Assembly (NCBI GenBank): GCA_002439285.1
Contig: DJTQ01000320.1
Location: forward strand, 1 to 12,451
Source: Paenibacillaceae bacterium UBA6304
GTDB lineage: Bacteria; Bacillota; Bacilli; Paenibacillales; Paenibacillaceae
Length of the DNA stretch: 12,451 nucleotides
Direction: 5' to 3'
Shown in pieces: positions 1 through 7,344 of the stretch. Below the pieces are notes generated by a model. It did no database searches. It had not been told where the DNA came from and saw only the letters and a list, made by a program, of their open reading frames with translations. The translations under genes and the position numbers were made by a program. Position 1 is the first letter of the stretch. Each line of letters starts with the position of its first letter.

Positions 1-451
1 TTCCGATCTCAAGGACCCGTTCAATATGGGCGAGGCGATGGCGCCGGCAGCTGCGGATACGCTGGTTGCTCATTTTAATGATACGGGCCGAGGTCCCGAG
101 GATTACGATTTAATCGTGACCGGCGACTTGGCTTCCGTGGGTCACGCCATTGTTAAGGATGTCCTGGAAAAGGATGGCGTATCCATGAAAGGGACTACCT
201 TCAGTGATTGCGGTTTGATGATCTATAATCGGGAGAAACAGCCCTTCGTGATGGCGGGCGGCAGCGGATGCGGTTGCTCGGCGGTTGTGACATACGGGCA
301 TATTTTGAAAAAAATAAAAAAAGGTGAGCTGAACCGGGTGTTGATCGTAGCGACCGGGGCGCTGCTGTCCCCGCTGTCCTATCAGCAGGGAGAGAGCATT
401 CCGTGCATAGCGCATGCGGTAGCTCTGGAAAAGGAGGAAAGCACAGGATGA
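1..451 (+). CDS. spoVAD: Stage V sporulation protein AD (SpoVAD), 3' part only
   Basis: SpoVAD is a thiolase-fold protein of the SpoVA complex. It binds dipicolinic acid (DPA) and helps bring it into the forespore and release it at germination. Only the C-terminal part is here: the open frame enters from the left edge (first full codon at position 2) and ends at TGA 449-451, giving about 149 residues of a family usually near 340. Recognisable stretches are DPFNMGEAMAPAA at the left edge, SDCGLMIYN, the glycine-rich AGGSGCGCSAVV, and the C-terminal LLSPLSYQQGESIPCIAHAV, which is strongly typical of SpoVAD. The stop overlaps the spoVAE start (ATGA), so the two are probably translated together. 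Identification is by recalled family resemblance. The promoter and the expected upstream spoVAC are outside the window. Confidence 0.93.
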   Translation, partial: SDLKDPFNMGEAMAPAAADTLVAHFNDTGRGPEDYDLIVTGDLASVGHAIVKDVLEKDGVSMKGTTFSDCGLMIYNREKQPFVMAGGSGCGCSAVVTYGHILKKIKKGELNRVLIVATGALLSPLSYQQGESIPCIAHAVALEKEESTG

Positions 452-798
452 TATTTCTCTGGGCATTCATCATTGGAGGATTGTTTTGCGTAGTTGGTCA
501 GATTATGTTTGATGTGTTCAAACTGACCCCCGCCCATACGATGAGCACGCTCGTGGTGATCGGTGCGGTCATGGATGCCTTCGGTTTGTATGATCCGCTT
601 GTCAAATTTGCCGGGGCCGGGGCTTCTGTACCGATCACCAGCTTCGGTAATTCACTGGTCCATGGTGCGTTGACCGAGTTGCAGCGGGACGGATGGGTCG
701 GAGTAATCACCGGGATTTTTGACGTGACCAGCGCGGGGATCTCTGCGGCGATCATTTTCTCATTTCTCGCAGCCCTGGTGGTACGCCCGAAAGGATAA
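448..798 (+). CDS. spoVAE: Stage V sporulation protein AE (SpoVAE/SpoVAEB)
   Basis: This is a small integral membrane protein of the SpoVA DPA channel complex in the forespore inner membrane. The 116-residue product is very hydrophobic, with likely membrane segments near residues 2-22, 31-48 and 94-112. It carries the family-typical middle stretch GAGASVPITSFGNSLVHGA (residues 56-74). The start chosen is ATG 448, not an in-frame ATG at 403, because AAGGAGGAAA (431-440) is a strong ribosome site 7-8 bases before 448, and the protein then opens directly with its first membrane helix (MIFLWAFIIGG). Length fits the family. The start overlaps the spoVAD stop by four bases. No spoVAEA or spoVAF follows; a terminator does, so this is the last gene of the operon here. 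Confidence 0.95.
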   Translation: MIFLWAFIIGGLFCVVGQIMFDVFKLTPAHTMSTLVVIGAVMDAFGLYDPLVKFAGAGASVPITSFGNSLVHGALTELQRDGWVGVITGIFDVTSAGISAAIIFSFLAALVVRPKG

Positions 799-838
799 CC
801 CGATTCCCGATGGAAGAAATTCGCACGAAAAGACTACG

Positions 839-868
839 AAACCTTCAGTCTCCTGACTGAAGGTTTTT
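839..868 (+). terminator. Intrinsic terminator of the spoVA operon
   Basis: A perfect 12-bp stem (839-850 paired with 855-866) closes a TCCT tetraloop (851-854). The T run at 864-868 forms the end of the stem and the tract after it. It lies 40 bases after the spoVAE stop, which places the end of the spoVA transcript here and separates it from the MoxR operon. The A-rich stretch before the stem (828-840) could partly serve the reverse direction as well, but no gene converges on it. Confidence 0.93.
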
Positions 869-930
869 ACTATTTTCAGGAGTTGTCACAATCATAAATA
901 AATCAACATTCCTTCCGAAGTTTACCTGAG

Positions 931-960
931 TATACTTCACTAGCTTACTTCATGTACAAT
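931..960 (+). promoter_or_regulatory. Possible promoter region for the MoxR operon
   Basis: The stretch between the spoVA terminator and the MoxR gene (869-1024) must hold this operon's promoter if it has its own. Two -10-like hexamers are visible, TATACT at 931-936 and TACAAT at 955-960. Neither has a good TTGACA-like -35 at 16-18 bases, so I cannot choose between them. A TTGTCA at 883-888 is too far upstream of both. This is weak evidence based on hexamer match only. Confidence 0.22.
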
Positions 961-1004
961 AGGAAGAAATAAACAAAAACTACATGATACAACAGGATGA
1001 TCAA

Positions 1005-1034
1005 ATGTCTGGAGGGAAAAAAAAGTGCCCGTAA
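1005..1034 (+). CDS. Possible 9-codon upstream ORF overlapping the MoxR start
   Basis: ATG 1005 opens a nine-codon frame (MSGGKKKCP) that ends at TAA 1032-1034, past the GTG start of the MoxR gene at 1025. An AGGA (994-997) lies 7 bases before this ATG, a plausible ribosome site. The frame contains eight A residues in a row (1017-1024) followed by G, which includes the heptamer A AAA AAG, a classic -1 slippery site. A -1 shift, or one added A, would join this ATG to the MoxR frame. It may be a leader peptide, an alternative N-terminus for MoxR, or chance. Confidence 0.25.
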   Translation: MSGGKKKCP

Positions 1035-1981
1035 ATGAGCAATCGATGACCACATTAACCGCCATAAAAGACAATTTGGAATCATGCATACTTGGAAAAA
1101 CATTTGAAATCAATCTGCTCCTGACAGCTCTGCTTGCCGGTGGTCACGTATTGATAGAAGACGTGCCGGGAACCGGCAAAACCCAACTGATTAAGGCATT
1201 GGCCAAATCGATGGACGGCGAGTACCGGCGCATTCAATGCAACCCGGATATTTTGCCGAGCGATATTACCGGTGTATCGGTTTTTCATCCTCATGAAGAA
1301 CGATTTGTATTCCGCCCGGGGCCGGTTATGACCCATATTTTGCTGGCGGATGAAATTAACCGGGCAACGACCAAAACTCAATCGGCCCTGCTCGAGGTCA
1401 TGGAGGAGCGTAGTGTTACAGCGGATGGGGTGACATATCCATTGCCGAATCCCTTTATGCTGTGTGCCACCCAGAACCCGATTGATTTTGAGGGGACTTA
1501 TATGTTGCCCGAGGCGCAGCTCGACCGGTTTATGCTCAAAATCGGAATGGGATATCCGGATGCGGCTACCGAGAGGAGCATGCTCCAAACCCACAGCCAG
1601 GGACAGCCGGTCGACCAACTGCAGCCGGTGACAAGCATGGAGCAAATCGCCGTCATTCAGCGCGAAATCCGCGATGTGTATATCAGCGATCTGTTAAGCG
1701 ATTATTTACTGGAAATCGTACGGCGCACCCGGGAGCATGAAGCGGTGCTTCTCGGAGCTTCTCCGCGGGCTTCCCTAGCCTTTATGAACGCGGCGAAAGC
1801 ATTCGCTTTCCTGCATGGACGCCATTTTGTCCTGCCGGATGATTTGAAAACACTTGCCCCTTACGTGCTCGGCCACCGGATGCTGCTGCGTCCCGAATTC
1901 CGGCTGGACAGCTTAAATTCCAAACAAGTGCTTCAGCAGATTTTACGGCAGGTTCAGGTGCCGATATCTGCGGGACGGTAA
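1025..1981 (+). CDS. MoxR-family AAA+ ATPase
   Basis: This is a cytoplasmic AAA+ ATPase of the MoxR family, whose members are thought to act as chaperones that assemble or activate neighbouring proteins. All core motifs are visible in the 318 residues: Walker A DVPGTGKT (46-53), Walker B ILLADE (105-110) running into INRA, sensor-1 ATQNP (148-152), and EAQLDRF with the likely arginine finger R168. The C-terminal part (about 205-315) is the usual helical lid domain, including LGASPRASLAF. Length is normal. The start is GTG 1025, supported by GGAGGG (1011-1016) at 8 bases; an out-of-frame ATG at 1005 competes (see separate entry). The stop shares one base with the next gene's ATG (TAATG). The first gene of a MoxR, DUF58, transglutaminase trio, so its client is probably one of these. 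Its physiological role is unknown. Confidence 0.93.
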   Translation: MPVNEQSMTTLTAIKDNLESCILGKTFEINLLLTALLAGGHVLIEDVPGTGKTQLIKALAKSMDGEYRRIQCNPDILPSDITGVSVFHPHEERFVFRPGPVMTHILLADEINRATTKTQSALLEVMEERSVTADGVTYPLPNPFMLCATQNPIDFEGTYMLPEAQLDRFMLKIGMGYPDAATERSMLQTHSQGQPVDQLQPVTSMEQIAVIQREIRDVYISDLLSDYLLEIVRRTREHEAVLLGASPRASLAFMNAAKAFAFLHGRHFVLPDDLKTLAPYVLGHRMLLRPEFRLDSLNSKQVLQQILRQVQVPISAGR

Positions 1982-3234
1982 TGATGCGGGCCGTACTTGA
2001 GATGTTTAGAACCGGTCTGTCCTCATCAAACTTTTGGAAAGTGGCCTCTTTATGGCTTTTATGTCTGCTCTATGTTTTGTTTCAGGGTGGAAAGACTTCG
2101 ATCATGTTGTTCACCATGGTCTCATTGCTGGCCTTTTATTGGGTGGCGGGCGGTATGGGAGGAATCAAACGGATCAGAGGTACAAGAAGCCTGTCACAAG
2201 ATGGGAATCGTCCAATCCTGCTAAAAGCCGGGGACCAGGTTCAGGTGAGGCTCCATATACAGCCCCCTCGGTTTATGCCGCTTCCTTATATTGTAGTCAG
2301 GGAACATTTGCAGCGGCATAACGGAGATTCCTGGATATTCGAAGACAGCGTGGTTCCAAACTTTAACAAGGAAAGCACCGTGATCTATCAGACTCCGCCC
2401 CTGGAAAGGGGGAGATACGTATTCTCCGGAACGGAATGCCGCTCGGAAGATATCTTCGGGTTGATGAAGCATAAAGGAGTGTTTGAGACCGGAGGAGAGT
2501 TCCGGGTTCTTCCGCGCACGGTATTCATCCCCAATTGGCAACTGCACAGCCGGAATTCTCGGCAGGCCGGCCCGGAAACCGCCGTCTCCCTGTCGCGGCG
2601 GGAAACAACCCAAATCAACGGCGTCCGCGATTACATGTACGGCGATCGGATATCCCGTATTCATTGGAATGCTACCGCAAAGACAGGAACCTGGAAGTCG
2701 AAGGAATTCGAGCACGAATCGCTGCCCAAGACGATCCTGGTACTCGATGCGCATGCTATCAGTTATTCGCAGCCTGCCCAGTTCGAGCTCGCGGTATCGA
2801 CTGCAGCCTCGCTGCTGGAATACGGTTCAAGGGAAAGAATCAGCATGGGGCTATGCACCCTGGGCAAAACGGTTCGGACGTTCGCCCCGGCGGAAGGGTA
2901 CCTGGAGCGGCAACAGATGCTCTACCATCTCGTAGATATCCACGCGGATGGTTCGGGAGCATATAAGGAGAGGCTGGAGGGAAAGCGGGATTATTTTCCG
3001 CCAGGTGCATTTTTTATTCTGATCAGTCCGCTTATCGATAATAAATTGCTCGGCATTATGCACTGGGCCAAAATGCACCACATGACGCCGTATCATATCC
3101 ATACGGGGATTTCGGGACAGACTGTATACCGGCAGGGATCCATGAAAACGAAGCTTCAGGAGCGAGGGTTGAAAGGGGTTACAGTATCGTCGCTACGAGA
3201 TCTGCCGGCATCTCTTGGAGGTGGCAGAATATGA
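1981..3234 (+). CDS. DUF58 domain protein, membrane-anchored
   Basis: This 417-residue protein has two N-terminal membrane helices (about 19-35 and 40-57), then a beta-rich part with LERGRYVFSGTECRSEDIFGL (141-161), which matches the RGxY...DxFGL pattern of DUF58 proteins. The DUF58 core follows: NGVRDYMYGDRISRIHW (213-229), then KTGTWKSKEFEHE. The remaining part, with ILVLDAHA at about 252-259, resembles a von Willebrand A-like fold as known for the family, though a complete MIDAS motif is not obvious. The start ATG 1981 overlaps the MoxR stop by one base. No good ribosome site precedes it, so it probably relies on coupling with MoxR; ATG 1984 is an alternative. The stop overlaps the next start by ATGA. 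Family known, biochemical function not established. Confidence 0.9.
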   Translation: MMRAVLEMFRTGLSSSNFWKVASLWLLCLLYVLFQGGKTSIMLFTMVSLLAFYWVAGGMGGIKRIRGTRSLSQDGNRPILLKAGDQVQVRLHIQPPRFMPLPYIVVREHLQRHNGDSWIFEDSVVPNFNKESTVIYQTPPLERGRYVFSGTECRSEDIFGLMKHKGVFETGGEFRVLPRTVFIPNWQLHSRNSRQAGPETAVSLSRRETTQINGVRDYMYGDRISRIHWNATAKTGTWKSKEFEHESLPKTILVLDAHAISYSQPAQFELAVSTAASLLEYGSRERISMGLCTLGKTVRTFAPAEGYLERQQMLYHLVDIHADGSGAYKERLEGKRDYFPPGAFFILISPLIDNKLLGIMHWAKMHHMTPYHIHTGISGQTVYRQGSMKTKLQERGLKGVTVSSLRDLPASLGGGRI

Positions 3235-5510
3235 AGGTGAGTCATGTTCTTGAACGATCTTCACTGACGTGGTATCGGTTTTGTTCGGTCTTGTGGCTGG
3301 TGATTATCGCCATGCAATGGATTCGTTACACGGAGCCCATATGGTTTGATGAAACAACGGCGCTGGTTACGGCAAGTTTGCTGGCAGTTGCAGCGATAGA
3401 ACTGCTTCCCTTGGGGAATTCCTGGCGCTGGATCATAAAAGCGGTCGTTGTGATGGCGGTATGGCGAATCATTCTTATCGCTCACGATGTGTACGTTCCT
3501 TCGGGTCTGTTAATCCCGGATCAGCTGTATGGGATGGCCCGGGATTTCACCCCGTATATCTGGTTTTCATTGACGGCCTGGGCACTTTTTGAACTTGCCT
3601 TAAGGCTGATAAATGATAAAAGACGCATCCTGCTGTTTTTGGCCGGAGATCTGGTAGCCTTTGCGATTCTGGACTCTTTTACTTCCTATTATTTATGGCA
3701 ACATGTCGCCTGGACGGTATTTGCGGGTCTAGGTTGGCTGGTCAGTCTGCATTTCCGGTCCTTTCAACTTAAATATCCGCACGGATGGAACCGGCTGCGG
3801 CACCAGCCGCTCAAGATCGCAGCGAACATTCTCGTAATCTTTGCCTGCGTATTGCTCATCGGTATCAGCATGCCGTCGGTATCCCCGGTATTAACCGATC
3901 CGTATACCGCCTGGAAGAACCGGGGTTCCGGGCCCGGCGGCAGTGCCGCTGCGGTTCCGGCTTCCGCCGGGGTGGCGGGATCCGCCACGATTGTCACTCC
4001 GGAGGAGGTCATTTCCGGCTACAGCCGGGACGACACGGAGCTTGGAGGCGGCTTTGAATTCAGCTACAGCCCGGTGATGTCGGTGGATACGTCCGTCAGA
4101 TCTTACTGGCGCGGGGAGACGCGCCGGAACTACACCGGCAAGGGATGGATGAATCTGAGTCAAGAAGATCGTGATTTTGAAGTGATTCAAGGTCTCTCTA
4201 CCGGTGAATTGCCTCTGGCGGTGAGTGCGCCTAAAACCGAAATCATGCAGGTGGAACAAACGATCACGATGCAAAACGAGTTGGTATATCCGGTATTGTT
4301 CGGCGGATATGCCATAGGCAGTGTGGAGTTGCTGGATGAGGACATCAAAAATGCTATATTGGGTTGGGCTCCCCAAGAAGCTGAACTCATTTGGAGTGCG
4401 ATGAATCTAGCTTCTAGCTCATCGAAACATTTATACCCGAAAAAGTACAAAGTGGTCGCCAACATCCCGATTATTCCGCTCGAGGAAGTTCGCGAGGCCA
4501 GTTTCGAGGAGCTGTATCCCGGCGGGAAGGAAACCGATTATTTACAAATTCCGATGAGGTTTCCGGACCGGGTCCGCGAGCTGGCGCAGGAGGTCACCGC
4601 CGAGGGATCGACTCCGTACAGGAAAATGGAACTCTTGCAAGACTATCTCCGGCAAAACTATGAATATACGAATCAACCGGATTTATCACTTAAAAAGAGC
4701 GATGATTTCGTGGATGCTTTCCTGTTCGAAATCAAACAGGGTTATTGTGATTACTATTCTACGTCCATGGTTATGATGGCCCGTTCTCTCGGCATTCCCG
4801 CGAGATGGGTGAAGGGATATTCACCAGGGACCCAGCCCGATCTCGAGTTTATGCAACGCATTCCGGAGACTGGGATGGCCTACCAGGTCAATAATGCGGA
4901 TGCGCATTCCTGGGCGGAGCTGTATTTCGGCGATTACGGCTGGATTCCGTTTGAAGCGACTCCCGGCTTTAACGCACCGGTGATGTACGAGCAGGACGGA
5001 AGCGTGGTGACATTAGCGGATGATCCTGAGCTCGCGGCGGAATCCGGGGGTGCAGGTGCAGGCATTCATGAAGGGATGAGTCCCAAGACGATCCGAATTA
5101 CTGTTATTGTTTGCCTTGGGGTTATTCTGGCGTGGGTCATCTATCAGTTACGTGCAGTGCTGTACTTTGCACTCATTCGGCTCCGCATGGGCCGGCCATT
5201 AACGTTTGGTGAGAAGGCGGTTCTGGAGACGAAGCGTGTAATCCGCAGGTTGAGTTGGAGAGGGTTTGATCGCCGTGACGATGAGACGGTTCGTGAGTCG
5301 TTCGAACGCTGGAAGGTGAAGAAGCCGGAACTCACGACGACGCTGGACGCCTTGCTGCGTGAATTTGAAATGGCGACCTATAGTCCGCAGGTTTTTTCCA
5401 AGAGTCAATGGAATATCGTTAAGGAGCTCTCTCGTAAATTGACGCGAATGACACGTAAGAGAAGAAAACGAGGTCGGCTCTCGGAAGTCGCCCACAATGC
5501 AAAGTTCTGA
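3231..5510 (+). CDS. Transglutaminase-like membrane protein (TgpA/YebA type)
   Basis: This 759-residue protein has about seven N-terminal membrane helices (roughly 16-31, 44-61, 66-88, 105-127, 132-150, 159-175, 193-213). A Gly/Ser/Ala/Pro-rich linker follows (about 231-252), then an outside domain with a transglutaminase core, one more helix (about 619-648) and a cytoplasmic tail resembling DUF4129 (about 655-740, with LREFEMATYSP). In the core, C506 (QGYCDYYS) and H559 (NADAHSW) are the expected catalytic pair. The third position, normally Asp, is E575 (WIPFEATPGF). The fold suggests a cysteine-protease-like or acyl-transfer activity on extracellular peptides or wall material; the substrate is unknown. 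The start ATG 3231 has GGAGGTGG (3217-3224) in front and overlaps the DUF58 stop (ATGA). The last 25 residues are very basic (TRKRRKRGR). Confidence 0.92.
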   Translation: MKVSHVLERSSLTWYRFCSVLWLVIIAMQWIRYTEPIWFDETTALVTASLLAVAAIELLPLGNSWRWIIKAVVVMAVWRIILIAHDVYVPSGLLIPDQLYGMARDFTPYIWFSLTAWALFELALRLINDKRRILLFLAGDLVAFAILDSFTSYYLWQHVAWTVFAGLGWLVSLHFRSFQLKYPHGWNRLRHQPLKIAANILVIFACVLLIGISMPSVSPVLTDPYTAWKNRGSGPGGSAAAVPASAGVAGSATIVTPEEVISGYSRDDTELGGGFEFSYSPVMSVDTSVRSYWRGETRRNYTGKGWMNLSQEDRDFEVIQGLSTGELPLAVSAPKTEIMQVEQTITMQNELVYPVLFGGYAIGSVELLDEDIKNAILGWAPQEAELIWSAMNLASSSSKHLYPKKYKVVANIPIIPLEEVREASFEELYPGGKETDYLQIPMRFPDRVRELAQEVTAEGSTPYRKMELLQDYLRQNYEYTNQPDLSLKKSDDFVDAFLFEIKQGYCDYYSTSMVMMARSLGIPARWVKGYSPGTQPDLEFMQRIPETGMAYQVNNADAHSWAELYFGDYGWIPFEATPGFNAPVMYEQDGSVVTLADDPELAAESGGAGAGIHEGMSPKTIRITVIVCLGVILAWVIYQLRAVLYFALIRLRMGRPLTFGEKAVLETKRVIRRLSWRGFDRRDDETVRESFERWKVKKPELTTTLDALLREFEMATYSPQVFSKSQWNIVKELSRKLTRMTRKRRKRGRLSEVAHNAKF

Positions 5511-5546
5511 TGTTGGTTCCCCCTAATTCTTTTCATAAACGACATC

Positions 5547-5583
5547 GTTCCCCGGTGGTTGCATCGGGGACCTTTTCTTTTTT
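5547..5583 (+). terminator. Intrinsic terminator after the transglutaminase gene
   Basis: A 9-bp stem (5549-5557 with 5562-5570, one G-T pair at 5555/5564) closes a GTTG loop (5558-5561). Its lower part is TCCCCG against CGGGGA. A T-rich tract interrupted by one C follows (5573-5583). It starts about 37 bases after the stop codon and ends the MoxR operon before yqeG. Confidence 0.88.
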
Positions 5584-5613
5584 AAAATATAAATATAAAG
5601 CAGGGGTAGAATA

Positions 5614-5622
5614 TGGTATAGT
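5614..5622 (+). promoter_or_regulatory. Likely promoter of yqeG (extended -10)
   Basis: TGGTATAGT at 5614-5622 is an extended -10 element (TGn followed by TATAGT). The matching -35 position near 5594-5599 reads TATAAA, a poor hexamer, which is common when an extended -10 is present. It falls between the preceding terminator and the yqeG ribosome site, the right place for the start of the yqe operon. Only hexamer match and position support it. Confidence 0.45.
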
Positions 5623-5651
5623 TTTTCGTATGAAACCGAGGTGAACGTAAA

Positions 5652-6179
5652 TTGTTTGAAAGATTTTTGCCCAAATTACGAGTCAACAACGTCTTTGATA
5701 TCGACCTTCAAGGCTTGTACGAACAAGGGTACCGGGGAATCATCACGGATCTGGACAACACGCTGGTCGGCGCCAAAGCGCCGTTAGCCACGCCGGAGCT
5801 GGTAGAATGGTTCGAAAAAGTTAAGAAGGCCGGATTTAAACTTGTGATTGTATCCAACAATAATTTGGACAGGGTGTCGGTGTTTGCCACGCCCTTGAAT
5901 ATTGAATTCGTGCATAAGGCGAAAAAACCGGCGGGGTCTTCGTTCCTGAAGGGGATGGAGATGATGGATCTCCGCCCGGAAGAGACGATCGTGGTCGGCG
6001 ATCAAATGATGACCGATATTTTAGGAGGCAACCGTCAAGGGTTGTTCACCGTTCTGGTGCTGCCGATCTCCGCCGCAGATGAAGGTTTCGGCACCCGCAT
6101 CAACCGCAGATTGGAGCGGATCGTGAAGCGCCGTCTAGGGAAATCGGGATTATGGCTTGAGGAGGAAAAACAAAAATGA
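5652..6179 (+). CDS. yqeG: YqeG family HAD phosphatase
   Basis: This 175-residue protein belongs to the HAD superfamily, class IIIA YqeG type. Motif I is ITDLDNTLVG (31-40) with the nucleophile D33 and D35. Motif II is VSNNN with S68. Motif III is probably K92 (KAKKPAG). Motif IV is VVGDQMMTDILGGNRQG (114-130). The sequence closely follows what I recall of Bacillus YqeG, including length. The natural substrate is not well established. The start is TTG 5652, chosen because GAGGTGA (5638-5644) sits 7 bases before it and the N-terminus then lines up with the family; there is no ATG nearby in frame. The stop overlaps the yqeH start (ATGA), and yqeG-yqeH is a long-conserved pair, which hints at a link to ribosome assembly. 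Confidence 0.94.
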   Translation: MFERFLPKLRVNNVFDIDLQGLYEQGYRGIITDLDNTLVGAKAPLATPELVEWFEKVKKAGFKLVIVSNNNLDRVSVFATPLNIEFVHKAKKPAGSSFLKGMEMMDLRPEETIVVGDQMMTDILGGNRQGLFTVLVLPISAADEGFGTRINRRLERIVKRRLGKSGLWLEEEKQK

Positions 6180-7303
6180 CAGATAAGCGGAGCGAAGAGC
6201 GCGAATTCCGCTGCAGCGGCTGCGGGATCAAACTGCAGAGCGAAGAGCAGAACAAACCGGGATATACCCCGGAACAGGCGCTAACGCGGGAGCCGGTGAT
6301 TTGCCAGCGCTGCTTCCGCATCAAAAACTATAATGAATCCTCATCGGTTACCGTGGAGCAGGACGAGTTCCTGCGGCTGTTGAGCCAGATCGGCGGAAAA
6401 GAAGCGCTGGTCATTCACATCGTCGATATCTTTGATTTCCACGGCAGTGTGATTTCGGGATTGCAGCGTTTTATAGGTAACAATCCGGTACTGCTTGCAG
6501 TCAATAAAATCGATTTGTTGCCTAAAGTGACCAATTGGAACAAAGTTCGAAACTGGGTGCAAAAAGAGGCGAAGGATCTCGGCCTTAAGGTGGAGGATGT
6601 CGTCTTGTGCAGCGCGAAGCAGAATAGCGGTTTCGATCGCCTGCTGGAAGCGCTGGACCAGTACCGAGGCGACCGGGACGTATACGTGGTCGGCTCGACG
6701 AATGTCGGCAAATCCACGCTCATCAACCGGCTAATTCGGGATTACAGCGATCTGGATCAGGAGCTGACGGTATCGAGATACCCGGGGACGACGTTGGATA
6801 TGGTGCATATTCCGCTGGATGACGGAAGATCGATTATCGATACGCCGGGAATTATGTACCCGTCCAGATACAGCGAGCTCGTAGACCCGCAGGATTTAGG
6901 CGTCATTCTGCCGGACAAGCCGCTGAAACCGGCGGTGTATCAGCTGAATGAAGGGCAAACTCTCTTCTTCGGCGGGTTTGGCCGGTTCGATTTTGTAAAA
7001 GGCGAACGCCAATCATTTACCAGCTTCGTCAGCGGGCGGATTCCGCTGCACCGTACCAAGCTGGAGCGGGCGGACGAATTGTTTGCGAATCATGCCGGCG
7101 AGCTGCTGGCTCCGCCGAGCCGGGAAAGCCTGGAGAAGCTTCCGGAGTGGACACGGCATGAATTCCGCATTGCCAAGGGTAGCCGGGCAGACTTGTTTAT
7201 ATCGGGACTTGGCTGGATCAAAGTCAATAACGAGACAGGAGCGATAGTAGCCGTTCATGTTCCGAAAGGAATTAAAGTAGTAGTCCGGCCGTCGCTGATT
7301 TAA
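6176..7303 (+). CDS. yqeH: Ribosome biogenesis GTPase YqeH
   Basis: YqeH is a circularly permuted GTPase needed for assembly of the small ribosomal subunit in Bacillus. The 375-residue product has an N-terminal zinc finger from two CxxC pairs (C13/C16, C43/C46). The GTPase motifs come in permuted order: G4 NKID (110-113), G5 SAK (146-148), G1 GSTNVGKST (173-181), G2-like PGTT (203-206), and G3 DTPG (222-225). A C-terminal domain (about 240-375) ends in VHVPKGIKVVVRPSLI. Length is normal (about 366 in B. subtilis). ATG 6176 overlaps the yqeG stop, with GGAGG at 6161-6165, ten bases away. All key residues are present. Confidence 0.97.
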   Translation: MTDKRSEEREFRCSGCGIKLQSEEQNKPGYTPEQALTREPVICQRCFRIKNYNESSSVTVEQDEFLRLLSQIGGKEALVIHIVDIFDFHGSVISGLQRFIGNNPVLLAVNKIDLLPKVTNWNKVRNWVQKEAKDLGLKVEDVVLCSAKQNSGFDRLLEALDQYRGDRDVYVVGSTNVGKSTLINRLIRDYSDLDQELTVSRYPGTTLDMVHIPLDDGRSIIDTPGIMYPSRYSELVDPQDLGVILPDKPLKPAVYQLNEGQTLFFGGFGRFDFVKGERQSFTSFVSGRIPLHRTKLERADELFANHAGELLAPPSRESLEKLPEWTRHEFRIAKGSRADLFISGLGWIKVNNETGAIVAVHVPKGIKVVVRPSLI

Positions 7304-7344
7304 CCGGTATTTTCGATTAGGGAACGGGACAAAGGGGGAAAACT

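Noticed and set aside
403..447. Longer start for spoVAE at ATG 403
   Set aside because: It would add 15 polar residues before the first membrane helix. The strong ribosome site at 431-440 points to ATG 448.
1082..1645. 187-codon open frame on the minus strand
   Set aside because: It is antisense to the conserved AAA+ core of the MoxR gene and resembles no family.
2221..2754. 177-codon minus-strand frame, and 131-150-codon plus-strand frames, in the DUF58 region
   Set aside because: All overlap the DUF58 gene, whose frame carries the family core motif. Their own products look random.
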